From: Fallopia convolvulus
Lineage: Eukaryota; Streptophyta; Magnoliopsida; Caryophyllales; Polygonaceae
Reading direction: 5' to 3'
NCBI GenBank assembly: GCA_964016875.1
Contig: OZ024736.1
Location: 40,704,707 to 40,768,706, forward strand
DNA length: 64,000 nucleotides
A program made the translations under genes and the position numbers. Under the pieces are notes generated by a model that had not been told where the DNA came from, searched no databases, and saw only the letters and a program-made list of their open reading frames with translations. Positions 32,923 through 43,884 of the stretch are shown in pieces (position 1 is the stretch's first letter; the number at the start of each line of letters is the position of its first letter).

Positions 32923-35900
32923 TTAGATATTATTGTTCGAACTCTCTCCTATAATAGGAGAAGAGTCCTTTTGCAGAAGCACCAAAGAGTCATTAGGTAA
33001 GCTAATTAACTCTGAATACATAAAATTAAATAGAAAAGAATTATTTGCCAGACTGTCAGCCACTATATTAGCCTTTCTTGAAATATGAGTGATGTTCACC
33101 TCCCAATTGGTCGTCCGAAGCAGTCGCCAACATCTCATAAGAATGGCATAATCCGGATGAGTGGTGAAATCCGGGTTCAGTAGTAACTTGCTTGCATTCA
33201 GTGAATCAGTCTCCACAATCAGCTTATGGATATTCAGCTTAGCCGCCAGAACAAGGCCATAGTAAATCGCCCATAATTCAACAGACAAAACAGAGCAAGT
33301 ACCTTGAGTAAACATAAAAGCTTTCACCAGTGCACCATTGTGATCTCTAATGAGACCACCTCCTCCTGCAAGGTTAACAGCTCCTTTTACAGCCCCATCC
33401 GTATTTAGCTTATGCCAACCAAATGAGGGAGGGGACCATAAAATTTGTTGTTCAGGTCTGATGCTATTGACTGTAACAGTCGCTTGCAGATTTTGAAGCT
33501 TTGCCCTGGAAAAAGTTTCACATTGTTTGGTGACTAAAGATGACAGCAAACCAACCTCATCTTTGCCTTCAAACACCAGACGATTCCTGTTCTTCCAAGT
33601 GTACCAAACCATTGTAGCAAATAAAGAGCCCCATTGATCATTGAGTTTGACATTAGCTTCGACCCATTTTCGGACATCCATCTCTGCAAAGAACTGGTGT
33701 CCTACCCTATTACCACTCAAAGCTAACCAAACAGCTTGAATATCAGGACAGTCGCGAAGGAGATGAAGGCAAGTTTCATCTAAACCACAGCGAGGACAAT
33801 TTGCAGAAGTTGAAATGTGTCGTTTACAACGAATCTCGTTACATAACACCGCATTGTGTGCCACCAAGAATAAGAATTGTCTCAAACGTTGCTGAACTTT
33901 CAGTCTCCAAATTTTCACCCAGACTGCATCATAGTGTTGGGTGTTTGATCCCCGTAATAAAGAGATTGCCGATGATGTTGTGAATTTTCCATCAGGATTA
34001 GGGCCCCAATACAACTTATCCATAGCATCGTCTCTATCATCAACCATAATGGCGGATAGTTTGCCCCTGATTTCAGCTGGGAGCAGATCCTGAAGCAAGT
34101 CCCAATTCCACGAATATCCTGTCCACAAATCATTGACTGTTGCATCTTCAAAGACCAGGTCGATATCTGCCGATAAATATTCCAACAAAGGTTTGGATTC
34201 AACCCAATTATGAGTCCAAAACATTGTTGATCTTCCATTTGCGACAGAAGTTCTCACCCCTTTGGTTAGCAATTGAGAACCTTCCACAATACCTTTCCAA
34301 GTACTTGAAGCCCTCGGCCATCTCCGAAACATATCCACATCTGCCCGGTGATTACAATACTTGCCTCGAATTACTCTAGACCATAAGGATGATGGCTCCT
34401 GAATTGTTCTCCAGCTTAATTTTGCAAGCAAAGCCGTATTGGTTTCCCTCATTTGCCTTAGGCCCAAACCTCCAGCTTTGGTTGGAGATGTGATAGTATT
34501 CCAAGGCAATAGGTGTATTCGTCGTTTCTCCGAGGTTGACCCCCAAATAAATCCCCTGATAGACTTATCAATTTCATCACAAAGGGACCTTGGAAGCCTC
34601 GTTGACTGCATAACATACACAGGAAGGCTGCTTAAGACAGATTTGGCCAAGGTGACTCGCCCTGCAAGGGAGAGAGTTTTCGATTGCCACCCCCTTAGCC
34701 TACCCGTGACTTTTTCAAGCAAATATTGGTAGTCCGAAGGTGTCAACTTGCCAGAGTTTGTAGGCACCCCCAAGTATCTACCAAAGTCATTTGTAACTGG
34801 GATATCAACAAGTGCACTCACAAGTTCTTTCGTTGCATCAGCCACTGATTCAGAAAAAAGAATACTGCTTTTTGCATAATTAACCTGTTCATCAGAGCTT
34901 TCACAGAACCTCTCAAGACATTGCTTAATTACCAAAGCTTGGGAAGGAGACGCTTTAGCAAAGAGAATCAAGTCGTCAGCGAAGAATAAGTGGGATAATT
35001 TGACATCACCGATCTCAATCGGGTCCCACACTCCCTCGTTAACTGCTGTCTGAATAAGGTGTGAGAGCTTTTCCATACATAACACAAATAAGTATGGAGA
35101 GAGCGGATCGCCTTGCCGTATTCCCCGTGAAGGTTTAAACTCCCCTGCATGACCACCTTGCCATAGAACTTTTGTTTTCCCCTTCGTTTGACACAACATG
35201 ATAACTTCAACAAGATGAGTTGGAAGGCCGGCTTGAATCAGAACTTGTTTGAGAAAGCTCCATTTGATCCGATCGTAAGCTTTAGCAAGATCGATCTTCC
35301 AAACCATCCACCGATTAGATCGTAGGACATTCATGGAATGGAGAACCTCTTGCATGATAACTACATTATCCACAATCTGACGGCCCGGTACAAAACTCGC
35401 TTGGGCTGGAGAAACAATATTTGACAACATCGGCTTAATTCAGTTCACCAGAGTCTTAGTTGCAACTTTGAAACTGACATTGAGCAAAGAGATCGGTCGG
35501 AATTGAGCAGCAGTAGATGGATTATCAACCTTTGCAAGCAAAACCATCAAAGCATCTCCCAGGCCTTCAGGAAATTCGCCCATATTCAAAAGATTCAGGA
35601 CCATACTAACCAATTGTTGACTCACACGCCCCCAATTTCGTTGGTAGAAAATCGCTGGATAGCCATCTGGCCCGGGAGATTTGTGTGGATTCATTGATCT
35701 TAATGCCTGCCATACTTCTTCTGCATTGAATGCTTTCGAAAGCCTGACCATATTACTTGCATCAATTTCAGGTAAGCCAAGGAAATCGTCCATAACGTGG
35801 CTACTTTCTGGTCCCTGCTCTGTGTACAGCTGAGTGAAAAAATCCAAAACCAGCTTTTTGATGCTTGACTCATCAGAAATCCAGTCCCCAGCTTCATTTT

Positions 35901-37038
35901 GTAACATTGAAATTTTGCTTGCTCTTCTCCTGATGACAGTAGTAAGATGATAGAACCTCGTATTGCGGTCCCCATCAACAAGAAAATTTGCCCTAGACTT
36001 TTGAAACCACAGTAACTGCTCCTGTTGCATCACTTTTTCCAGTTCAATACGCAGCGTTCTATCAAGATTGATATGGAAACTTGTCGGCCTATGCGTTAGT
36101 CTTTTTTGCAACCCTTCCAACCGAGCCCATAGCAACCGTTTACGTTGGAAGATGTTCCCAAAGACATCTTTGTTCCACTTCAGCAACTTCGGAGTAAAAT
36201 TCTGAAGAGACTCAGGTAGAAGAAGATCTTGCCGCCAACTGTCATTCATGAAATCCCCATAATTCTCATGGGTTAGCCACGCTGATAGAAAACGGAAAGG
36301 TCGTGATCCTGTGTCGTTGGAAAGAACGGGGGCCGTGTTGAGCAAGACGGGAACATGATCAGAATGCGGAGCCATAAGGTGTTTTATTGCCGCTTCTGGA
36401 AATCGAAGTCTCCAATCATCTGTGCACAAAACCCTGTTCAGTCTTGCCGCCTTGTAAGTGTCCAAAGAACGGCCCGTGGACCAAGTGTACATTGGTCCCG
36501 AGAATCCCAAGTCCACCAAGTTGAGCTCGTCAGTTCTAGAACAGAATTCCTGTGTTGCTTGATTCGATCCAACTGATGAGTAAGATCGCTCGTGAGCAGC
36601 GGCAGTTGCGTTGAAATCACCAGCAACAACCCAAGGTAGATTATTCGAAGCAGCAAAACTCTCCAAGCTATCCCAAAGATGTGTCCTGTCTTCGGAAATA
36701 GGCGAGGCATAAACAGTTGACAAGACCCATGGTTCTTCTCCTCTCCTTGTAATTTCTACTGTAATGTGTTGCGGATCTAGCAATAAAGGAGTGACTAATA
36801 TCTCAGAAGTCTTCCAAAGGAGCCACAAACCCCCTGCAAAACCTTCCGACTCCACTCTTATCATGCCATCATAGCCAATACGATCACAAACTTCGTCCGC
36901 TCTGACCCCATTGATCTTGGGCTCTACGAGTGCCAAAACCGAAGGACAATGCTAGCGAATAAGCTCTCTGATTGAGTTAAGAAAATTAGCGCCACCCGCG
37001 CCACGAACATTCCAAATCAAGATGGTTAATTGATTCAT
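32923..37038 (-). pseudogene. LINE ORF2: endonuclease, reverse transcriptase, RNase H, with two stops
   Basis: Target-primed reverse transcription enzyme. It starts at ATG 37038 (MNQLTILIWNVRGAGG). Seen in order: APE-type endonuclease (LIWNVRG, VEPKI, VVAGDFNATA, SDHVPVLL); RT with SPGPDGYPAIF, FVPGRQI, the FADD catalytic motif near 34970 and a zinc-binding region (CPRCGLDETCLHLLRDC) near 33775; C-terminal RNase H with the D-E-D-D residues in NTDGAV, VELWAIYYGL, VETDSLN and NIVADSLAN. Two in-frame stops interrupt it: TAG at 36954-36952 soon after the start, and TGA at 35442-35440 at the start of RT. Otherwise the 1,371-codon frame is intact, so inactivation looks recent. Confidence 0.93.
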
Positions 37039-37138
37039 AAAAACGGTTGAATTTATATGGTCCCATGTCATTGGTAAGGTCGTGGAAGACCTACGAAGCT
37101 CATGAGCTTTTATTGCTTTATGAATCCGATGCAAAGCA

Positions 37139-38955
37139 TCAGATATTTTTGCCGGCATTGAGAGCCTGCATAGAATTGGCTTGGTCTCCGTCATTATTGC
37201 TTGAAACTCTGCTATCATTTTGTTGGCTAGGGGCGGGAGGTATGGGATGAATGGGCCTGTCCGGCGGGGCGGCACCAGAATGCTTCGCCTGTTCAAGACC
37301 GGAATGAGGCAGGGTTGTCGAGGGAATTCCGCCTGCATTCTGATCCGAGTTTGGTGGTTTGGGTGGAAAAGCTTGTGGCTTGGTATTCTCAGACTGTTGG
37401 ATCTGAGGGTTCCGAGTTTCACGTCCCTTGGGTAGGTTATTTTGTGTGTGTTTCAATTTTTCAGCCATCTCGGTTATAAGGTAAGATTTTTTTAAATCCG
37501 CTTCCCTTGTAACAACCGTTGTAACTGAGGAAACTTTTCCTTTGGCCCGTCTGGTCAAAGATAGCATATGATCCCTCTGATCTTTCTTATCTTTCTTCTT
37601 CAGCCCCATATCTTTTTGAAAAGATTTACCATGATTTTCTCCTGCATTGTTTCCTTTTGTAACCATCTGAGAAAATTCTCTGCCTGATTTTGCGCCTTTT
37701 CTGAATTTGAATTTTTTCCGGTTTGACCTGCAGCCGCCGACGATGATGGAACAACATGTAGTGACGGAGACGCCACCTTCTCTTGTTTTTCTTTCTCAGA
37801 GTCTTTCTGTTCATCAACATTAGCCAGGGCAGAAAATCGCGATCCTGATTTGTTTGCAGTTTGAACAGGAACTTCCACTGAATTTTTGGTCTTGTGAACT
37901 TGGGCAATCACTCCCTCTTCTGTAGTCGGTACTTTTCTCGCCCTTCGGACCGGTCTCGATGGCTTCATCCAGGGTCCAAACCTTTCATCTGGGGCTTGAC
38001 GGTTGCTTTCCAGTTCAGTCACCAAAGGAGCAGTGGCTTCCTGTTCTGATGAAGCATTCGAGGGGCACTTCTCGAGAACATGGCCTATTTTTCCACATTG
38101 ATAACATAACTGTCTTATACCTTCATATTGAACTCTCCAAGTCCTGCCTTCAAAACGAAACTTTGACATTAATGGTTTTGAAAGGTCAATTTCAACTCCA
38201 ATGCGGACATATTGACCACGATCATCCGCCACCGTCGTCTTGTCAACCCTTAGAACTTGGCCTACTTGGCTTCCTACTCTTCTTAGAAAACATTGGTTGA
38301 AATATTCCAAGCTTAGTCCCGGAATTCTAACCCATGCCGTTAAAATTTTTGCTTTCTCCGTATATGGATCAAAATTCGGAACCCACCTCCGGATGATCAA
38401 ATAATTTTCGTCGATCAACCACGGGCCTTGAGTTAGGACATGTTGTAGATCATCCGCATTCATGAATCTAACCACATAATGGTCATTTCCTATGTCGACC
38501 ATGTTAAAGCCTTTGAGTTGCCACTTCTTCTCAAGACGACTCCTCAAGGAAACGTACCCCGGACCCCTATCAAACATATGGATGATAATTGCACGAGCCC
38601 AAGGTTTCCGGAAGCTCCTCTTTTCGTCTGCTGTGAGAGTTATGGTTGGACATGCCGGATCGTCTACTGCCGGTGGTTCATCGTCATCAGTGTCATATAG
38701 ATCTGGTCGTTCTTTCCAAATGTCTTCATCCGTAACAGTTGGTGGATCCTGGCTTTTCCTTTGAGTCACAACGTCCTTAAAGGATGGGACTGCAGTTGGA
38801 TGTTGAGAGTCTTGAGCCTTGGATGAGTTCTCGGCTTCTTGGAACAGAGGATTTGTAATCTGAGTCGATTTTTGAGGATCAACATTGTTCTTCTCAGTCG
38901 GGTCGATATCCATGGCATCACCAGGACCTGGGGGATCCCCCGGTGACGAGGCCAT
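37139..38955 (-). pseudogene. LINE ORF1: nucleic-acid-binding protein with zinc knuckle, frameshifted
   Basis: RNA-binding partner of ORF2. ATG at 38955 (MASSPGDPPGPGDAMD). After an acidic N-terminal part comes a DUF4283-type region (VSLRSRLEKKW, YVVRFMNADDLQHVLTQGPW, WVPNFDP), then the zinc knuckle CYQCGKIGHVLEKC near 38105-38065. The frame used by the first 1.3 kb ends at 37600, but the natural Lys-, Gln- and Pro-rich tail is in another frame from about 37666 to 37139, so there is a single frameshift near 37670-37710. The downstream end lies about 100 bp before the ORF2 start. Confidence 0.85.
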
Positions 38956-38999
38956 CTCCGGCGGCCTCAATTTGGTTGGAAAATGTTTTTGAGCGTTTT

Positions 39000-39428
39000 A
39001 GAAAAGAGAGCAAATGTTATGTCATACACTGGCACACATTAGTACATTAGCTAGGGCCATTCCAATGCTCGTCTTATAATGAACAAATGAAAATAAAACC
39101 AAAGATCAACAAGGAGAAGATGGGCAAATGGCGCACAGCACACATTAACTTTACCCGTTTTAGCATAGCATATTCTACAATCTACACCCTCAAATGAACC
39201 TCAATTCAATAACGTGGCATACTGAGGTGTGAAGGTGCACAAATCATGGCGTAGGTCGACGCGTACCATATTCCACCCCTTTTATTAAATTTTGGTTGAG
39301 CCAATCCTCTCCTAAATCCCGCTTTTCCCTCGTAATTAATTTAATTAATCATAAACTACTCGCCTCTTTCCCTTGCAAAATCCGTAACACAGCTTATATG
39401 TACCTCTACTCGACTCCTCCTCCTGGCC
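39000..39428. other. Upstream region of the UCN-type kinase gene
   Basis: Short interval between the LINE 5' end and the kinase TATA box. Likely holds what remains of the native proximal promoter; no specific binding sites could be assigned. Confidence 0.45.
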
Positions 39429-39437
39429 TATATATAA
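39429..39437 (+). promoter_or_regulatory. TATA box of the UCN-type kinase gene
   Basis: TATATATAA about 70 bp before the ATG, followed by a C/T-rich leader (CCACCCCAGCTCTCCCCCAC), as usual for plant promoters. Confidence 0.7.
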
Positions 39438-39505
39438 CCACCCCAGCTCTCCCCCACCAACCTCATCTCCTCAAATTCACTCCTCGTAATCAATTCTCTT
39501 CAAAA

Positions 39506-40693
39506 ATGGAGAAAATCCAAGAGATCATACCACCAAGTGCGAGGCAGTTAGACATGGATTCCATCAAAGCAGTGAAGGTCATCGGCAAAGGCGCCACGGG
39601 CACCGTCTTCCTATCCTACGACGTCGTTCAGGAATCCTTCTTCGCACTCAAAGTCGTCCAGAAAACCTCCGCCGCCGCCGGCCGCCGCGCCGCCTGGGAA
39701 ACCACCATCCTCTCCACCCTCTCGCCCCACCCCTTCCTCCCCACTCTCCTGGCCTCCTTCCACTCCCCTCACCTAACCGGCTGGGCCGTCCCCTACTGCT
39801 CCGGCGGCGACCTCAACGTCCTCCGCCACCGCCAACCGGACCGCGTCTTCAGCCCCGCCGCCATCCGATTCTACCTCGCCGAGATCCTCTCCGCTCTCCA
39901 CCACCTCCACCGCACCGGAATCGTCTATCGCGACCTCAAGCCGGAGAACGTCTTGATTCAGAGCTCCGGCCACGTCACCCTCACCGACTTCGACCTCTCC
40001 CGCCGCCTCTCCCGCACCGGATCAGTTTCCGCCTCCGAAACTACTACTATCGGGCCTGATCCGAAGCAGAGGAGGAGTTTGATGGCCCGATTGTTCCTAT
40101 CCGGGCCCGATACCAAGTCGGCGCGCGTCTCGCCGATGAATCGTCGACCGGCGAGCTTCGTCGGCGACGGGGAGAGGTCGAATTCGTTCGTCGGGACGGA
40201 GGAGTACGTTTCTCCGGAGGTCGTGCGAGGGGAAGGGCACGAGTTCGCTGTTGACTGGTGGGCCCTTGGGGTACTGGCCTACGAGATGTTGTACGGGAAG
40301 ACGCCGTTTCGCGGGAAGAACAGGAAGGAGACGTTTCGAAACGTCTTGGTGAAGGAGCCGGAGATCGTGGGGGAACGGACGGCTCTCACGGACTTGATCG
40401 GACGGCTGTTGGAGAAGGATCCCGTGAGGAGGCTCGGCTACTTTGGAGGCGCGGAGGAGATTAGAATGCACGAGTTTTTTAGAGGGTTGAGGTGGGACCT
40501 CATAACGGAGGTGTTACGGCCGCCGTTTGTTCCGTCGATGGAGGACGAGGATGTGCTGACGGAGACGGTGAACCTAGCGGGGTTTGACGTCAGGGAGTAT
40601 TTCGAGGGATTGAATGCGCCACCGCCGCCGTCAGAGCATCCGTCACCGTTATCGTCAGAGCATCAGAAGAAATTCTCTTTAACCGAATTCTGA
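39506..40693 (+). CDS. UCN: Serine/threonine protein kinase, AGC VIII family, UNICORN type
   Basis: 395-residue single-exon kinase. Gly loop GKGATGTV (27-34), Lys in ALK at 49, YRDLKPEN at 141-148, DFD (161-163) in place of DFG, then a basic insert of about 65 residues before SFVGTEEYVSPE (227-238). The DFD plus insert define plant AGC VIII kinases. The wording around YCSGGDLNVLR, TKSARVSP, ETFRNVLVKEPE and ITEVLRPPFVP is what I know from Arabidopsis UNICORN (AGC2-3) rather than OXI1. The C-terminus FSLTEF is a PDK1-docking (PIF) motif. Known role in Arabidopsis: restrains growth of integuments and floral organs to keep it planar, by opposing the KANADI factor ATS and PDK1. All catalytic residues are present. 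Start chosen at the ATG after the TATA box and leader; an in-frame extension upstream has no family similarity. A LINE lies about 0.5 kb upstream and a solo LTR about 0.2 kb downstream. Confidence 0.93.
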   Translation: MEKIQEIIPPSARQLDMDSIKAVKVIGKGATGTVFLSYDVVQESFFALKVVQKTSAAAGRRAAWETTILSTLSPHPFLPTLLASFHSPHLTGWAVPYCSGGDLNVLRHRQPDRVFSPAAIRFYLAEILSALHHLHRTGIVYRDLKPENVLIQSSGHVTLTDFDLSRRLSRTGSVSASETTTIGPDPKQRRSLMARLFLSGPDTKSARVSPMNRRPASFVGDGERSNSFVGTEEYVSPEVVRGEGHEFAVDWWALGVLAYEMLYGKTPFRGKNRKETFRNVLVKEPEIVGERTALTDLIGRLLEKDPVRRLGYFGGAEEIRMHEFFRGLRWDLITEVLRPPFVPSMEDEDVLTETVNLAGFDVREYFEGLNAPPPPSEHPSPLSSEHQKKFSLTEF

Positions 40694-40721
40694 CAACGAA
40701 AACGGAAATATGTTTTTTTCG

Positions 40722-40727
40722 AATAAA
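40722..40727 (+). terminator. Possible polyadenylation signal of the kinase gene
   Basis: AATAAA 29 bases after the stop codon, in a T-rich context. Weak evidence, since plant signals vary. Confidence 0.35.
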
Positions 40728-40898
40728 TCCCATTTTGTAGTGAAAATAACTTTAGGGAGGTGAATAATTGGACGATTATAAATCTGTAGTTAATCAGCGT
40801 AGGATTCAAGGATGTCTATAAATCAAGTTTAAATTAAACAGTATATACATGATCTTGTGGACGGATCGTTATTTTTCTGCTTTTGTATTCGATATTGG

Positions 40899-41520
40899 TG
40901 TTTTGGTCAAATTTCGACCGGTGGCAATTACGGATGCTTGGTAGAGGGTGTGAGGGGATAGATAGGCGAAGATGTATGATCGTCGCCGGTCAGGAGATCA
41001 ACGAATGTAAATTAGAACGAAAGTAACAAATATATAATTCAAACTAGATGTAAACACAATATAAATAAAGAAGAATTGCTTATCTCTCCTTTAATTAATG
41101 GTAAACTTGTGATTACAAACTGGCCGGTGTCTTCGAACGCGAAGAGACTTTTGAGTAATATCTGTTGTTATGGCTGATTACACATGAGATTGAGAGAGAA
41201 TTACAATGTGAATGAGAGAGTCGTGGTCCCTTTTACATGGCTGAAATAACCCTTTTATATAGCTAAGAGAATATGGGAGATAATGTGTAACTTCCCCCTA
41301 AAAAGTAGGCTTTGAATAGGTCTTTCACGATGGAGGTTATCAGGTAACAACCCCTGAAAAATAGGCTTTTGACATGCTGAACACGAACTGGTCAAAGAGG
41401 TTACAAGAAATCCCGAAAATCTAGGGATCCCGTTAGTGTTGCAGGACATCCGGTGACCAGTCAGGATCCGGTAGACGCCGACCATCCGGTGTAACCTAAC
41501 TGAAAGTTTTGGGCTCAACA
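40899..41520 (-). mobile_element. Solo LTR with target duplication ATTGG
   Basis: 622 bp beginning TGTTTTGG and ending CTCAACA on the plus strand, flanked by ATTGG at 40894-40898 and 41521-41525. The minus strand reads TGTTGAGCCC..CCAAAACA with TATATAAAAGGG at about 41258, so I orient it minus. No internal retroelement sequence is present. It looks like the product of LTR-LTR recombination. Confidence 0.85.
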
Positions 41521-41525
41521 ATTGG

Positions 41526-43640
41526 TGTATGATTAAGATTGATAATATTATAATAAGAAAGTTAGAGATTCAAAATATTGACTAAACCAGTTAAAGTTGT
41601 ACACTTTTTTCATCAATTAGGTAATTTAGTTGAGATAATACTGTACATGTGTGAAAACATTATTGCTAATAATGAACGAGTTGGTTCTGTGTATGGTCAT
41701 TAAAGATCGATCATTTCTGTTGTTTTGAATGTTGATGATTGCTAAACGCGGTGAAACCGACTTAATTTTCCCCAAAGGTGGAGAATAAAATTGATTTGTG
41801 AAAAAAGAAAGTTCACTTTTGAAGAAATGGCTCGTGTTGTGGTATAATGAAGGGTGATTAGATTTAACTAGCATCATTTTCATTATTAACTTTAGGGTAT
41901 AGTGTGATGATTGGGGTATTTATGAAGAATTTTAAAAAATCTTATTTCTTTTGGTTAATTATAGTGGGATAAGGGAAAATGGTAAAATTTTAGTGGCTAA
42001 AATGGTGGATATCCGAGTAATAAGCTATAACTCCTATATAAGCTAGCTAGGGCTAGGATGTCTAAGGGTAAAATTCTAGTGACTCGTGATGAATTTGTGG
42101 ATATCCAAGTATTAAAGTACGGAGTATAGTTAGTTAATTAACAGACTTAAATGAGACATGGATATTTTCACTCTCTATCCGATCGAACAAGAATTTTTCT
42201 GATGGGGTTTCATATTTGGCTTTCAAATCAGTGCAATTAGGCTCAATCATGAACATTTATAAGGCAACTTTGCATTCATTTCACCATCACGTATCAAATA
42301 TTCACAAATCACAACATCTGTATAGATCAATTGTACAATAGTGTTTGCATTTTATGGAAAGTCTATAAACACAAGTTCGTTATATGTTAGTTTGCTTTTG
42401 ACAATAGAGGTGTTTGGGAAGAACAATATTTTTTAATGAGCATCAAGTAATTTATTCATGTGTTGTGATATCTTCAATGCTTCAACATGTATATGCTTAG
42501 AAAAATTAGCATATAAAATATCAAGATTATATTGTTAATGGGGTCATATGAAAGAAAACAAGGATCCACCGCGCAACGTATCTATTTCCAAAATTTTATT
42601 GAATTTTAACTTTTTAGAGAATATTATTTGATGCCTTGTGATTTTGACAATTCTTCACGCTTGCCTCATCTCACAGAGTCACAGATCGAGCATCTATTCA
42701 AATACTAATTTACTTTATACGCTGATGTTATTTTTTGTATATATTTGATTTGATTTCGTAGCGGCAAATTTAGTGTTGTCTTATTATCCCTAAATTTATG
42801 GATCAAATCCGGATTTAATTATTTTACTATGAACTAATATTGCTAGATTTTTCAATCTAGCTAAACACCAAATTACATAGCATAAGCTCCCCAACTTTAA
42901 GCAAAATAAAACATATTATAAAAAGTAGGGTATCTTACCTAAAGATATCACATGACTCATGATCAAGAAGATAATGTCATGAATTCTAGTAACAGTATAC
43001 TAGAAATTGACATTACACTAATTAAAGCACAAATCCTTGATTAATTGTGAAAGCATATCATTTAGCAAGATATATAATGGAAGAGTACTGTTTTAATTAA
43101 TGTAGTTAATTGATGTGGGGATAAATTGTTCAATAGATTCTATGCTTTTGATTGCCAAAAAACTCCTCGTGATGACACTTTTTTTGATCTTGTCATTTTT
43201 CATGTGAATGAACTTTTTTATGTTGTCATTTTGTAAGCCCCATTCAATTTTCTTTGCCCCCTAAGAAAAACACAAGTGTAGGGTTAGGGTGTCCTAAATC
43301 CTAATAGAGGAGTACAGTGCTCGGAAAACCCCAAAATTTGTAGGCAGTGTAGGCTATGGACTGCACATCAGCACATGATATGATTCATTGTAAATATTCA
43401 TAATTCTAAAAACTCAACTCTTTTTTTTTCTTATTTTGGTTTTGGTTTCTATTCATTTGGATTGTGGTCACCCATTTAATCCTTGTTTGTTTGCATCTGC
43501 TCGTGAGTTGTAACAGTTTTTACATTCGTCGTCTGCATGTTCTCTCTCTCTCTCTCTCTCCAAATCGTTGGAATACAATACAATACTGTATTTCAAATTG
43601 ATCGATAAACTAGTATTCCTATTACGAATCAGTATTCACG
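41526..43640. other. Intergenic DNA, no gene seen
   Basis: AT-rich with short open frames only. It holds a (TC)10 microsatellite at 43541-43560. Confidence 0.6.
43541..43560 (+). repeat. (TC)10 microsatellite
   Basis: Uninterrupted TC dinucleotide run. Confidence 0.97.
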
Positions 43641-43649
43641 GATGAACAC

Positions 43650-43884
43650 TTTGAACAATCTGAAATCTCAGATTTGTGTTGAATCCAGATTGGATTCAAT
43701 CACACAAAGTGAAACTAACACGAAGAAGAGAAGAAAGAGAGATAACAGAAAAGAAAGTTTGTTATTCAATCAGTTGTGTTCTCGAGCTTACAAGAATGCC
43801 TTATAAAGCTTCTCACTTCTCATCTAAACGATGTGTTTTACAACTCAAGCTTATTACACTTGTTACACTTATACTATATTCATA
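43650..43884 (-). repeat. 3' LTR of the copia element
   Basis: 235 bp. On the minus strand it begins TATGAATATAG where the 5' LTR has TGTGAATATAG, so the terminal TG has become TA in this copy. Confidence 0.85.

Larger units (their letters stand above)
32872..38990 (-). mobile_element. L1-type LINE retrotransposon, nearly full length
   Basis: Minus-strand element of about 6.1 kb with two ORFs and a 14-base poly(A) tail (T-run 32872-32885 on the plus strand). ORF1 has a DUF4283-type domain and a CCHC knuckle; ORF2 has endonuclease, reverse transcriptase and RNase H. The 5' limit is approximate (just upstream of the ORF1 ATG at 38955) because no clean target duplication was found. Confidence 0.93.

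Noticed and set aside
32840..39005. Target duplication for the LINE (GAGGGTTTCAGA / GAGCGTTTTAGA)
   Set aside because: Two mismatches in 12, and the left copy is not adjacent to the poly(A) end (about 16 bases away), so not convincing.
39296..39505. Upstream extension of the kinase frame
   Set aside because: Open by chance through the TATA box and leader; no similarity to kinase N-termini.
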